Assembly (NCBI GenBank): GCA_006538405.1
Contig: BJKQ01000018.1
Span: 265,001-329,000 of the forward strand
DNA from: Hansfordia pulvinata
Taxonomy: Eukaryota; Ascomycota; Sordariomycetes; Xylariales
Length of the DNA: 64,000 nucleotides
Direction of reading: 5' to 3'
Under the pieces are notes generated by a model. That model made no database searches. It was not told the DNA's origin and saw nothing but the letters and a program-made list of their open reading frames with translations. Position numbers and translations under genes: made by a program. This document shows, one piece after another, positions 35,124 through 46,233 of this stretch (position 1 is its first letter; every line of letters starts with the position of its first letter).

Positions 35124-37781
35124 TCATTCGTCGCTGTCTGGAATCCAGCCCCACGCCTTCATGAGCTGCTGCTGGATGGCCAGCGTGGGACGAGCAAAGT
35201 CCCCTTCCGTCTTCCTCAGCAGTTCCAGGAGCGCTTCCTGGTCCGGCCGCTCGGAGAACTGGTCGCCGACTGTTATCCGGGATTGTGGTCAGCCTTTGGG
35301 TTCTCGTGCATTTTTTTTTTCTTCTCTCGGCATACGGGGCTTTTCTCCCGGCCTGAGGGGTGCACTTACAGGTCGCGATGCCCATGCAGGCCGTGAACAT
35401 GGCGGGAGGCGACCACTGGTTGCTGTTCCCAATGCCACAGAGCTCACGCATGATGGTTTCAATTTGGGCCTAATACTACAAGTCAGCAGCCGTGCCTCTC
35501 TGCGAGTTCCTATTACTGAGTGAAGGAGGGAGTCTTACATTGGCCCTCTTGGTTGCGGCTCGGCGATTGGTACCCACTCGGGGAATGTTCGGGTCAAATT
35601 GTGTCAGGAACAGCTGGGCCAGCATGTGATGCTGGATGCCAATGACTACGGAAAAAGAACACGGTCAGTCAGAGAGTCGAGACGAAGACAAAACGGTATC
35701 TCTGGGGAGGGGGAATCGACCCACCATGACAGCTGGAGCCGTGCCATATCTCGGGGAAGGCTTCCGCGGGGGCGTTGCGCTCGCGGTAGAAGTAGGGGCT
35801 GAAGGAGAAGGGGCGGGACAGGGCCCATTGCTTCGAGGCCTCGTTGAGCATGTTCCAGTGGTGGCTCGAGGGCGGCGTCTCCCCAAAGCAGAAGTTGAGA
35901 ACATCGGCGAGATGGACAATGGCCCGATTCGACCAGGTATAATCGTCAGTTGGCTCGTACGATCGATCCACTATGTAGTGGTCGAGGTTGATCTTGACTG
36001 GCTGCTGGGCCACCACGGCAATGTATATCTCCTGCCGCAGCCCGGCCCAGAAGGACGCCGCGCTCAGGCTGCCCGGCAGCATGATCTGGTCTCCGACGTT
36101 TACAAAGCACTGGATCCCCAGCAGGTGGCTGTAGTTGTCATGGCCCGTGTACGTGCCTGGCAGCAGCAGAAGCCCCACGGTCAGCTTTCCTCTTTCTCTC
36201 TCTCTTTACGTGTGTGCTATGGCAGGCATGTCGAAGGGGGAGAAGGGCCAGCTTACTGTCTATCTCCTCGAGCATGCGCAGGATGATCGTTGCCGCAAAC
36301 AGGTTCTCGTCAGAGAGCATGGTCGAGCTGCCCAACATGGGGTTGAGGTACTTGAGGCACTCCTCGTTGTACCGCGTCGACACGAGCGGGTCAAAGTCGG
36401 TCGTGTGGCTCAGGTGGCGCGCCGCAATGGCCAGGCAGGCGTTGAGCAGTGTCGGGCACATGCCGACACGCTCCGGCACGACGAGCTCGAAATTGCGAAG
36501 CGGGTCACAGAGATCCAGCTACCGAGTACGAAGAAGGGGGCAGTCACCCGTCCCGTGGTTAGCGGAGGGTCCTCTCTCTGCGGGCCACAGATCGAACAAA
36601 GGGGGAAAGAGGGTCCCGGCCGGCTGGCAGGCAGTGGTAAGGGGGTGGAGAAGAAGGGGACTCACGCAGGTTGCTAGCTTCTGGATGTAGTGGCGGAAGA
36701 GCAAGGCCTCGGTGCGCGTCTTCAGGGGCAGGACGGAGGTGCTGGCGACGACGGAGCCAAAGATGTTCCCGCCCAGGGGCCCCAGGGGCGAGTGGGGGTT
36801 GGCGCCGCTCAGCGACAGCGACCCCAGGTCGAGCGGGCTGGAGGAGCTGGCCGTCTGGGGAGAGGGGGCCTGGTCTGGGCGGGTGTCCGCCGCCACGACC
36901 AGGTCGGTACAGTGTGGCCCGCCGTGGCTCAGGGGCGTCGAGCTGCTGGTCGTCGACCTCGCGTCGTCCGAGACAGCGCCGGCGCCCGCCTCGGAGCGCC
37001 GGCTTTGCCTGCCGCCCTCTGCTATGGACCCGTGCACGACGGGGTCCGACGGCTCTGATTGGGGCGAGCTGTGGCTGTTGCTCGAGGCGTCATCCTCATG
37101 GATCTGGTAGAAGGACACGTCCTCGGGCGGGCTGCCTGTCGTCAGGTACTGCGTCTCGTCGACGTACGTCACTGGACACTGTTGTTAGCCGGCGGCTCCA
37201 AGTCTGACTGTGTGTGTCCGTTCGTCTCTCTGTAGGTCTCCCTGCAGCCGGCGGAGGCGGGGCTTTACTCACGTTTCTTCGGCGCCCGGATCCATTTCTG
37301 CGTCTTCTTGAAGGAGCCGGCTGTGCGACGTTCTGGTCAGCGGGAGAACCAGACTGGCGGTAAAGCAGCAACAGCAGCGGGACAAGGCCAATTACCTTGG
37401 CTCGGCTTGAACTTGAAGGACAGCCTGCATTCGCGACCCGCACGAACGCAACGGCCGCATCTGGGGATCGTCCGATCGCCTGTTTGTCCGCAGCAGTGGT
37501 CAGTCGGGGTCGTCGTGCCGGCGAGGGGATTTGGGGAATGCCCGTCGACTCGAAAAATTCTGTCAGTGTAGCGAGATCAGGGAGTATAGTACGCACATTT
37601 GAGGTGGTGTTCACGGCACGTGACACTGTGGCATACGAAGATCCCAGTCAGTATATCAAAGCCACGACAGCGCAACGCCGACGAGACATGAGAGCCTGAC
37701 AAGTAAAGCATAGCAGAGGGAACTCGGTTCTCACCATGGCGTCGCCAGCAGCTCGGGCTGCTTGACTGAGGGCATTCCCAT
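35124..37781 (-). CDS. ARCA-like Zn2Cys6 transcription factor
   Basis: Nuclear regulator with an N-terminal zinc cluster and the fungal transcription factor 2 type of C-terminal region. Ten exons join in frame to 586 residues: 37781-37735, 37625-37597, 37479-37396, 37320-37273, 37171-36666, 36518-36257, 36156-35725, 35645-35539, 35469-35370 and 35269-35124. The zinc cluster spans exons 1-3 as C-x2-C-x6-C-x5-C-x2-C-x6-C (CVTCREHHLKC, then CGRCVRAGREC). It is followed by RLSFKFKPSQ and KKTQKWIRAPKK, as in ARCA-type proteins. FRHYIQKLA, a serine-rich spacer before it, and the long helical C-terminal region match that family. Exon 2 is only 29 nt. The frame is intact. It lies next to inositol oxygenase and a sugar permease; whether it regulates them is unknown. 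Start could also be the second ATG at 37775. Confidence 0.92.
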
Positions 37782-39601
37782 GTTGAACGACTTTGTATAG
37801 ACGGTGGACTTGGGGCTATAGGCTTGGGGGAGTCGAGAGAACAGAGCGTGAGGACGTCCAGAGTTGGAGAAAACCGGCGAGGGGCGACAGGGGCCGGCTA
37901 AAAGAATGGCATTTGCGGAGGAGCGACCAAGAGCCAAACGTGGGGGAGGGCGCTAGGCCAAGGAGCACCTGGGGCTGGATGGGGCTCGCTGGGGCGCAGC
38001 GGTGCCGGTCCCCGGACGGAGAGAGCCTGGTTGGGGATGGGGGCACGCGCGGTGGAGAAGCTCACGATCCGATCCTGGGGCCGCGACGCGCGGGCCAGCG
38101 AACCAGCGACGGGCGTTTGGTCATCGGACTAGGCGGGGGGCTAGGTGGCTAGCAGGGAGCCTAGAAGCTGGGCTCGTGTGTCTGCGCGTGGGTGTGTGGA
38201 CGAGAGCGGTGGGATGGGCGAGTTTCAGAGAAGGGTCATGCGGGCGTGACGTGAGTCGCGGGTTGGGGGGGGGGGGGGGGGGGGAAACAGGAAGGGTGAG
38301 AGAGGATTGCGGTGTAGGCGTGCGTGCGGGTGTTAAGGAGGGGGTTCGGATATACGTGGGTATCGTGAGATTTGTGCGGTGTTGCAGTGAGAAGGCGCGA
38401 CCGAGTGCGGCGCACAAATACGGCATGGACGGGATAGGCAGGTGTATGGAATACTCGATTCGGCGCGGCTGGGGCATCGACCAAATGTTGGGTTCAGTAC
38501 AGCATTGATGAGACACCAGATTGATGGCTTTCCTCTCCATTATGTATGCACGCTGCATAAACCACGATCCAGGAGAATCAATTATAGCCAGACAGCCAGA
38601 GCCCAGACCTGCGATCGCGGTGCGAAGGCCGGTCGTGGTGGTGTCAGCAGTGCGAGTCCCGCGGGATGCGTGCAGGCGATTCTCCAGTTTGAGCCCTGCG
38701 GCTGCACACCGAGCCCACCTACCGCATGGAGCACGTTGGCAATGTGCAGATGGCCCGCCCGCGCCATTCTTGCTTGCTGCGGTGAACGGGGTATGGATAT
38801 TACGTACCTAATGTGTTGATTACAATCTGCTGCGTGCGTGTGGCCCGGCTCACGATCCTTGGCCTGGCCCCGTCAGCGGGCTCGAGGGAGCCCGGACTCC
38901 AGCTGCCCGGGACACAAGTACCCCGCATCCCACAGCGCGTGCGATGTGCCAACTGTCCCCGGAGAGATAGCCCGGCGAGGCTGCGGTAGCGGCCCCCTCC
39001 CCGCACCAGTCTCTGTCATGGCGCCCCAGCCCGGCCTTCAGGCTTCGACTTGTACCGCTGTTCAGCCATCGAGTGGGTGTCTCCAGTCCAGCATCTGGAG
39101 GTGGGCGATCCCAGGCATGTGCTTTCCAGTAGCCGGTACACCTGCCTCATTGAAGCAACCACTTCCCCGCATCACAAGGCCCCCCGGGCAAGGTTGCAGC
39201 GCATCGCTGCCCCGGCACCCCCGGCTACCAACTTGCAAGCAAGCCCCTCTCCTCGTGCGGAGACAGCCAGCCGCGGGCGAGTTGGCACAGATGTGCCCGC
39301 CCATTCAGGAGCCTCGTCAAGGTCCCTATAAGTACCGGTACTCCGCAGATGGCGAGACTCGGCCGAACCTCCCGATTCTCCCCTCCACTGCAATCCCGCA
39401 AACCCGACACGCGCCCGCGTCGGCGTCGCCTGCAAATCTGCGTGTCCCTCTTTTCCCATCCCGCCACCCACGCCCCTCGTCACGTCAAGCCACGCCCACG
39501 GGACGCCACGCCACGCCTTGCCGCGTCGCCAGCCCGCCCGCCAGCCCGCCCGCCACGGCCATATCAAGACTCGCCCGGCCTGCGCTTCCTTGCTCCCCGC
39601 C
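37782..39601. other. Intergenic with poly(G) tract
   Basis: A divergent region between the regulator and a sugar permease. It has a 20-base G run (38265-38284). No coding region is supported; frames overlap on both strands without motifs. Confidence 0.5.
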
Positions 39602-41756
39602 ATGGCTTCTACCGCTGCTCCTGGCCATGCTGGCTCGCCTGCCCCCGCCGACGACGCGCCATCTGCAGCCAATGCCTCCCGCCCTGACGATGCCCGCCAT
39701 CACGATGCCTCGCCCACCGATCAATCCGCCAAGCGCGCCGATGGCCACGATGCGAAGCGGCCCCTCGGCATCAATGTCGTCCAGGGCGCCAAGCTGGCCT
39801 CGGACAAGGAGCAGAAGATGACCCTCCTCCAGGGCATCCGCCTCTACCCCAAGGCCATTGCCTGGAGCATACTCATCTCCACCTGCATCGTCATGGAGGG
39901 CTACGACATTGCCCTCGTCAACAACTTCTACGCCAACCCCTACTTCAACGAGAAGTACGGCGTCCTGCTCGAGGACGGCACCTACCAGGTCCCCGCCGCC
40001 TGGCAGTCCGGCCTGTCCAACGGCGCCGTGGTCGGCGAGATCATCGGCCTCGCCATCAATGGCTGGGTGTCGGAGCGCTTTGGCTACCGCTACACCGTCA
40101 TCGGCTGCCTCATCCTCGTCTCCGCCTTCATAAGTATCTACTTCACTGCCCAGTCCGTAGTCGCCCTCCAGGTCGCCGCCATCTTGTGCGGCATCCCCTG
40201 GGGTGTCTTCCAGACCCTCACCATCACGTACGCCTCCGAGGTCTGCCCCGTCACCCTGCGCGGCTACCTGACCACGTACATAAACATGTGCTGGGGCTTT
40301 GGCCAGCTGATTGGCGTCGGCGCCATCATGGGCTGCCTGCACTATGCGAACGAGTGGGCGTATAGAATTGTAAGCCGTCGTCAGCTCGACCTCCGCCGTA
40401 CCGTCCCGACAACCTTGTTAACCTTGCCCAGCCGTATGCGCTGCAGTGGATCTGGCCGCTGCCCTTGGCCGTCGGCATCTTCTTCGCGCCCGAGTCGCCC
40501 TGGTGGCTCGTGCGCCAGAAGAAGGTCGCCGAGGCCAAGAAGTCGCTCCTGAGGCTCACCAGCCTCAACCAGGAGACCGACTTTGATGCCGACGAGACCA
40601 TTGCCATGATGGTCCACACCACGTCTCTAGAACAAAAGGTGAGCCATCTAGAAGGCGGGCAGAGCTAGTGCCCGAGTCACCGTAGGCGGCAAAAGCAATG
40701 TGAACTGACTCGCCGTGTAGATCACCGAAGGAGCCAGCTACATCGACTGCTTCAAGGGCGTCGATCTGCGGCGCACAGAGGTGAGACCAGTAGCCCCACC
40801 CTAGCCAGAGCCTCCTGTTAATGCGGACCAATGGGGCAGATTGTCTGCGTGTGCTGGGCCATACAGAACCTCAGCGGTAATTCCTTTTCCAACTTCTCAA
40901 CCTACTTTCTGCAGCAGGCCGGCTTGGACTCGAACACGTCTTACGCGTTTGCCCTTGGCCAGTATGCCATCAACTGCGTTGGCGTCCTGGGCGCCTGGGG
41001 CCTCATCACCCTGGGCGTCGGGCGAAGGTACGAACGGCGCCTCACCTTGTCTCGCTGCATCAGTACACTAACATGGTCAGGGCACTGTACATCTATGGTC
41101 TGGTGGGCTTATTCGCCATGCTTCTGATCATGGGCTTCCTTGGGCTCGTCAAGGACAGGGCCGCCGCTTCGCTGGCCACGGGCAGCATCATGCTCGTCTG
41201 GGCGCTCTTCTACCAGCTCACCGTTGGGACGGTCTGCTACTCTCTGGTTGCCGAGATCTCGACCCGACGCCTGCAGATCAAGACGGTGGTCCTCGGGCGG
41301 ATAACCTAGTATGTGACGCGATGTACTGAGAATATTGCTTTCACTGACACCATCCCCAGCAACATCGTATCCATCATCTGCGGTGTCCTGACGCCGTACA
41401 TGCTGAACCCGAGCGCCTGGAACTGGGGCAACTACGCCGGCTTCTTCTGGGTGAGTTGGCGCCCGGCCTTCCCACTCCTGTCCTGTCCCGTCCTGTCCCG
41501 TCCCGTCCCATCTTGCTGACCCCCGCAGGCCGGCCTCTGTTTCCTCTGCCTCATCTACAGCTACTTCCGCGTGCCCGAGCCGCAGGGCCGCACCTTTGCC
41601 GAGCTCGACCTGCTCTTCGAGAAGAAGGTCAGCGCGCGCAAGTTCGCGTCCACCGAGGTCGACGTCTTCGCCGAGGGCGTGGATGGCGACGTCCTGAACG
41701 CCTTCCAGGACCAGATCACGTACTCCCATGTCGAGAAGCGCCCGGTTTTCGCTTAG
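39602..41756 (+). CDS. Maltose/alpha-glucoside permease-type MFS transporter
   Basis: Sugar:proton symporter of the fungal maltose permease group in the plasma membrane. Exons 39602-40369, 40432-40638, 40721-40780, 40840-41027, 41081-41308, 41360-41450 and 41529-41756 join with consistent phases to 589 residues. A long hydrophilic N-terminus precedes the first segment. Signatures are MEGYDIALVNNFYANP, FGYRYTVIG, the group-specific PESPWWLVRQKK after segment six, and PEPQGRTFAELDLLFEKKV at the C-terminus, where most sugar porters have PETKG. An upstream in-frame ATG at 39518 would add 28 residues; I prefer 39602 because its context is better and the extra segment is composition-biased. The frame is intact. 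The neighbouring inositol oxygenase suggests the substrate may not be maltose, but the sequence itself resembles alpha-glucoside carriers. Confidence 0.93.
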
Positions 41757-42509
41757 TCGCAGGGAGAATTTTGTGTCGCAAGGCAAGGGGAGCTTCCATT
41801 GTTGCCGCGTGCGAGGATAGTCCGGGAAAGGCACGGGGCTCTCACTTGGGCTGAGGGGGGGGAGGGGGGGGGGGGGGGGGGCTGATCTTGATATCCAGAT
41901 TTGTGCGTCGGATCGTTGCATTGCTGGGGCCAGGCAGTGAGCTGTCGCCTTGGCCCAGGGGCTGATCAGATCAGCCTATGATACCCAGACTTGTCAGTTG
42001 AATGGCTGGTGTCAACTTCACATGGCTTTTGGAGGACAGCTTGACAGGCGAAATCTGTACGGCTTGTATAAAATTGCCTATTGTTTCATCATCTGGACTC
42101 CATGTTCTCGGCACGGCGCTTCTGATCTGCATAGCCATGTCAAGAGCAAACATGATATGACGTTGTCCGCAAGGAGCTCGCAATTCGCGAAGAAAGTGGA
42201 TTAAACGTTTATCTGGACATGCTCTGTTGATACATTGTGAACCTCCCGTCCAAGCATTCAGTATTCGATGCGTGGTATCGTTTATGGCCTCGATGCGCGT
42301 CGAAAACAAAACAAAGTCAGCAAAAGTCTATCCGTGAGTACTTGTACAGCCCCTGGCCCTTCAACTCCCAGACCCTATCTCATGTCCCCAGCGGCTCTCT
42401 GCCAGCGCGAATGCAACCTGTCGCTTAGCCCATGTAGCCTCGCGGCAGCGCCATCGTGCGACCCCGTGTAGATCGCCCTCCAAACCCACCCTCCCGCTTC
42501 CCTTGCAGC
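41757..42509. other. Intergenic between convergent genes, poly(G)
   Basis: Contains two G runs separated by one A (41855-41862 and 41864-41881). From here rightwards base composition becomes less GC-rich than in the metabolic genes to the left. Confidence 0.55.
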
Positions 42510-44522
42510 TCATCGGCGGCGCCCGCGGCTGGCCGTCGACGACGACCTGGCCGAGGACTGCTTCTGGACGCCCCGCGGCCCCGCCGTCAGATGCTGCTGC
42601 TGAGCTTGCAGCCGCCGCGACCGCCGGGGCGCCGACGCGGATGGGACTGGCACGACGGCGCCGTGGCCGGACTCGGGCTGGGGCGCTTCCCCGCGGGTTG
42701 GCGGGCGGTTGATCGGTGTCCAGCTTGTAGAAGACGGTAGGGGGACTGGCGACTGGTCGGGCCTCGCTGGGCTGTCCTCTCTGCGGCTTGCCCGGGTTCG
42801 GGTCCGAGCTAAAGGGGATTCGTCTTCTTCTCCGTCCTCTTCTTCGTCCTCTTCTTCGTGTTCCTCGTCGTCTTCCTCATCGGTGTCGTTCTGGCCTTCT
42901 TCACCCTGTCCTTGCTGCATTGCTTCCAAGTCTACAACGATGCAGTCCTCCATGCACTCGTCCCCGTCTTCATTCTCTTCGCTCAATTGCCGCAGTTCTT
43001 TCGAAGCAACTGACCGTCGCTCTTCATTCTCTTCGTTCAATTGCCGCAGTCCTTCCAGGACAATTGGTCGTAGCTCTTCATTCTCTTCGTTCAATTTCCG
43101 CAGTCCTTCCAGGACAATTGGTCGTAGCTCTTCATTCTCTTCGTTCAGTTTCCGCAGTCCTTTCGAGGCAATTGAGCGTAGCTCTTCGTTCTCTTCATTC
43201 AATTGCCGTAGTCCTTTCGAAGCGATCGACCGTAGCTCTTCATAGACACGCGACAAGAATCGTCCGGAGGGGGATGAGCGCGACGTTGTCGAGCCTCCCG
43301 TCGATGGGGCTTGCGGGGTCCCTCTGGTCGCAGATGGCGAGCTTGGTGCTCCCACGTTCGGCTGCCTTATTTTCAGCTCTTCCGTGCATGATGTCAGCTC
43401 CTCGGTCATCGCGGTCTTCGGAGGCCGCAAGGCGAGCCAGTGCTCATCAAAGAAGTAAGTCTCCTGCCTTGCATCTTGGCCCTGGCCCTGTGCTGAGACT
43501 GGCGGCGGTGCTCGAGACGAAGGCAAGTTGTGTCGCTGCTGGCCTCCAGCCGGCATCGCCTCTCGCAATGGGCACAACTCGAGCGGTTGGGCGTTCGAGA
43601 GAAAGGGCCGCCCGATGCGGTGCCGGAGTGATTGTTGTCCTTGAGATGATGACGGGTCTTTCTTCTTCCAGGCCTTAAAGCGACGGCGCTTTGCTTCTAT
43701 GTCGGGTTCGTAAAGAGGTCGATGTCTGACGTCTTTCCGGCCCTTTCTTTCCAATTCTTCGAGGTCCCTTTCGAGCAAGCGGAATTCGTAAATGTTATCA
43801 ATGATCCGCTTTGCTAATTCCGTTCTGCTTCTTATGTCGCTGATGGACGTATTGTGTATCCTCCGAGGCACGTCCGGTTTTTTGTAGTCATTACAATGAC
43901 TTAAATGACTGACCACCTCGGCAGACTTCAACATTTCGACCGAGACGTCGAAAAGACCGCTGAGACTGGCTAGTAGGTGCTCGACTTTCTCGGGAACATA
44001 AACATAATGCGCCCGGGAGCCTATTATGATGAATGCAAACCCGCGGCCTAATTCCCTCAGCCAATTCGCCGGCTCGTCTGGGCCTGCTGTGCTTCTGTGC
44101 AACACACGGCCTTTTCGGATGGTTTGGATGCAGCACTCACCAGTGACCATGTAGACGTTTAACTGAGTTGTATAAAATTGGTATTTGAAGCCTTCAATCA
44201 ACTGGACCTCGTGGACAACGGAATTCTCCTTTTGCGACCAGATTTCTCTTGCGGTTGCGATTATGGCTGTGGGGGAGCTGAGGTCCTGTCTCGGAACAGA
44301 AACTGCCTCATTTCCTAGGCAGAGGAGGTGTATATCATCTCGCGAAACCTCGCTGACTTCACTGAACCACCCTCTGCTTTCCCCCCTGAAGGAGGGTGAT
44401 TGCTCATCCCAACAGGAAAGTTCAGCAGAGAGGTGATTGATGCGATGAGAGGATATTTCGTGTCGCTGGGGTTCCGCCTGCTGCTTCAATTCGGACCAGG
44501 CAGAGGTAGATGAAAGAGGCAT
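42510..44522 (-). CDS. Orphan protein with 18-residue repeats and acidic tail
   Basis: I do not recognise this protein. The single exon gives 670 residues from the ATG at 44522. The frame stays open upstream to an ATG at 44996, but that part is His/Gln/Arg-rich and resembles a leader. The N-terminal half (about residues 1-300) looks globular, with VQLIEGFKYQFYTTQLNVYM and FAFIIIGSRAHYVYVPEKVE. A charged basic helix region follows (ERDLEELERKGRKDVRHRP). The C-terminal half has five tandem 18-residue units of the type EELRSIASKGLRQLNEEN, an acidic run (EEDDEEHEEEDEEEDGEED) and a basic Ser/Arg-rich end. The repeats should form a long amphipathic helix. Codon use is less GC-biased than in the metabolic genes. 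The divergent orphan at 46234 has a similar basic Arg-rich C-terminus and no introns. Confidence 0.65.
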   Translation of the reverse strand: MPLSSTSAWSELKQQAEPQRHEISSHRINHLSAELSCWDEQSPSFRGESRGWFSEVSEVSRDDIHLLCLGNEAVSVPRQDLSSPTAIIATAREIWSQKENSVVHEVQLIEGFKYQFYTTQLNVYMVTGECCIQTIRKGRVLHRSTAGPDEPANWLRELGRGFAFIIIGSRAHYVYVPEKVEHLLASLSGLFDVSVEMLKSAEVVSHLSHCNDYKKPDVPRRIHNTSISDIRSRTELAKRIIDNIYEFRLLERDLEELERKGRKDVRHRPLYEPDIEAKRRRFKAWKKKDPSSSQGQQSLRHRIGRPFLSNAQPLELCPLREAMPAGGQQRHNLPSSRAPPPVSAQGQGQDARQETYFFDEHWLALRPPKTAMTEELTSCTEELKIRQPNVGAPSSPSATRGTPQAPSTGGSTTSRSSPSGRFLSRVYEELRSIASKGLRQLNEENEELRSIASKGLRKLNEENEELRPIVLEGLRKLNEENEELRPIVLEGLRQLNEENEERRSVASKELRQLSEENEDGDECMEDCIVVDLEAMQQGQGEEGQNDTDEEDDEEHEEEDEEEDGEEDESPLARTRTRASRREDSPARPDQSPVPLPSSTSWTPINRPPTRGEAPQPESGHGAVVPVPSASAPRRSRRLQAQQQHLTAGPRGVQKQSSARSSSTASRGRRR
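42969..43238 (-). repeat. Five tandem 54-bp coding repeats
   Basis: Five in-frame 54-bp units (42969-43022, 43023-43076, 43077-43130, 43131-43184, 43185-43238) encode the 18-residue helical repeat. Adjacent units 2 and 3 are almost identical, which suggests recent unit duplication or conversion. Confidence 0.93.
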
Positions 44523-46233
44523 GGCAACACGCAATAGTTCCCGCGGTAGGAACGCGAGAAATATGCGCGATTCGCGTCGATGTTGATGATGTTGATGATG
44601 TTGGTTCCTGTATGCCCGTGGCCGCCGGGAAGTGCAGAGCTGCGTTTGGTCGTTCTCGTGATCTCCGTGATAGTTGTGATTTGAGGCATCCGGGAGCTTT
44701 TGGTGTTGATTCGAGACGTTAAAGTTCCGACTTCCCGCAGGACGAATCGCCAAGTTCCATAATAATCGTGTCTTCCCGCGCAGGAGTGCCTGGTAAGATT
44801 CATAATACCGTTGTCCGATTACTTTGACATGATTGTCTTTGTGCAAGGGCGTTGCGTTTGCTGGCTTCGAACGGACAGGGGACCAGGGCAGCGGCCACGC
44901 AACATTTGCGCTGGGATTCCGCTTTAGGTGACACTGACCCGTGCTGGACCAACACCCTTGAAAGTTGGTTTTGGTTCTTGATTGGTAGCGGCACACGGAA
45001 GGAATTGGAGAATGGACCCCTTTTCATTGCCCTCGTGGTTTGCTCGGAGGCCCTGAAGGCCGGCCGGCCGTCTCTCCTTGCGCCGGCCTTGGTTTGCGGC
45101 CCGATCCCACTGCAGCTGTGCTCAGAGATGCATCACAAACCGCCGGCACGAGCGCCATGCACAAAGGCCGGAACCGTGGGCCTCCTCGATCGATTTGGAG
45201 GCGCGGATTGCGCATCATGCAATGCGCTTGTTTGGAGTGGTCGTTGGAGTAAATCTCTGCATGGGCATGTTACCCTAAGCGCCTTGCGCCTCTGCAAAAC
45301 ATGGCAAGGAGTTCTCGAGACTCGAGGCAAACAACTCATGCTCCAAGCTCGGAATCTTGGCCAGGTCGTACCGTCGTATTGTCCTGGTTTGCTGCTCAGC
45401 CGAGAGATTGTCGGTTGTTCCATACTCTACAACAAACCGAGGCCACTGGGTCGCACTCGTTCAGTGTTGCTGATTGCAAAGAGAGCATTATCCCCGGAGT
45501 ACCCGGGCCTCTTCGTGTTCCGCAACAATCATAGGCCGTAAAGTCTGATGAGCAGTTATATAAGTCTTCAAAAAGCCGATCTGATTGCCTCGATTACGGC
45601 GTCAATCTAATATGGTAGAACAGGGGCCGTACGGCTTCGCAAACATGGGAGTGCCTATTTTTGTCATTCCAAGTTATACCCCAATATCCAATCCATGCGA
45701 GCGAGGCACCGGGGCAGGTCTTTGTCTGCTAACAATCGTCGACAGCTCTTTGTTCCCGCCGCGGTTTGATATAACAGGCCAAGCTCTGTATGAGCCCCTG
45801 TCCCCGAGTAGCAACCCACGGTAACGGTTAAGCAACCGGCCGCCAGACCAACGTGGCTCGTCCGGCTGCACCATCACTCGCTCGTCGGTGCTTGCCTAGC
45901 TTGTCCTTTTCCGAATTAGCAAAGACAAAGGCCTTAAACGAAGGCTAACACATCAGTGTGCCGTCACCCGTGGTCCTCGGTGTAGTCACTATTGATCAGC
46001 GATTTGCGAGACGAGGCGAGGCTATAAAGCTCCCTCCTCGCTGGAGGAAAGCATGAATCAAAGTAGCAGACACGGCACATTCAACACTTCAAGCTCGAAA
46101 GACGGAATCCACCACAGCAGCCCTAAATACTGGATTCAACATTGCGACCCCATGCCTTCCCACATCGATACACGACATCCAGCATCACGCACTATACCGC
46201 GGCTTCTCAACCAAGATCGGCCCTGAGGTCATC
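44523..46233. other. Divergent intergenic region between two orphan genes
   Basis: 1.7 kb separating the two orphan starts. The right side has a TATA-like CTATAAAG at about 46021 before the 46234 start. A plus-strand frame at 44852-45541 overlaps the leader of the left orphan and has no features, so I do not call it. Confidence 0.45.

Noticed and set aside
42510..44996. Longer form (828 residues) of the left orphan from ATG 44996
   Set aside because: The additional 158 residues are His/Gln/Arg-rich low complexity without secondary-structure character; the ATG at 44522 starts the globular-looking part. Not fully excluded.
44852..45541. 229-residue plus-strand frame
   Set aside because: No motif, no clear start context, overlaps the leader of the left orphan, and cysteine/leucine-rich composition looks random.
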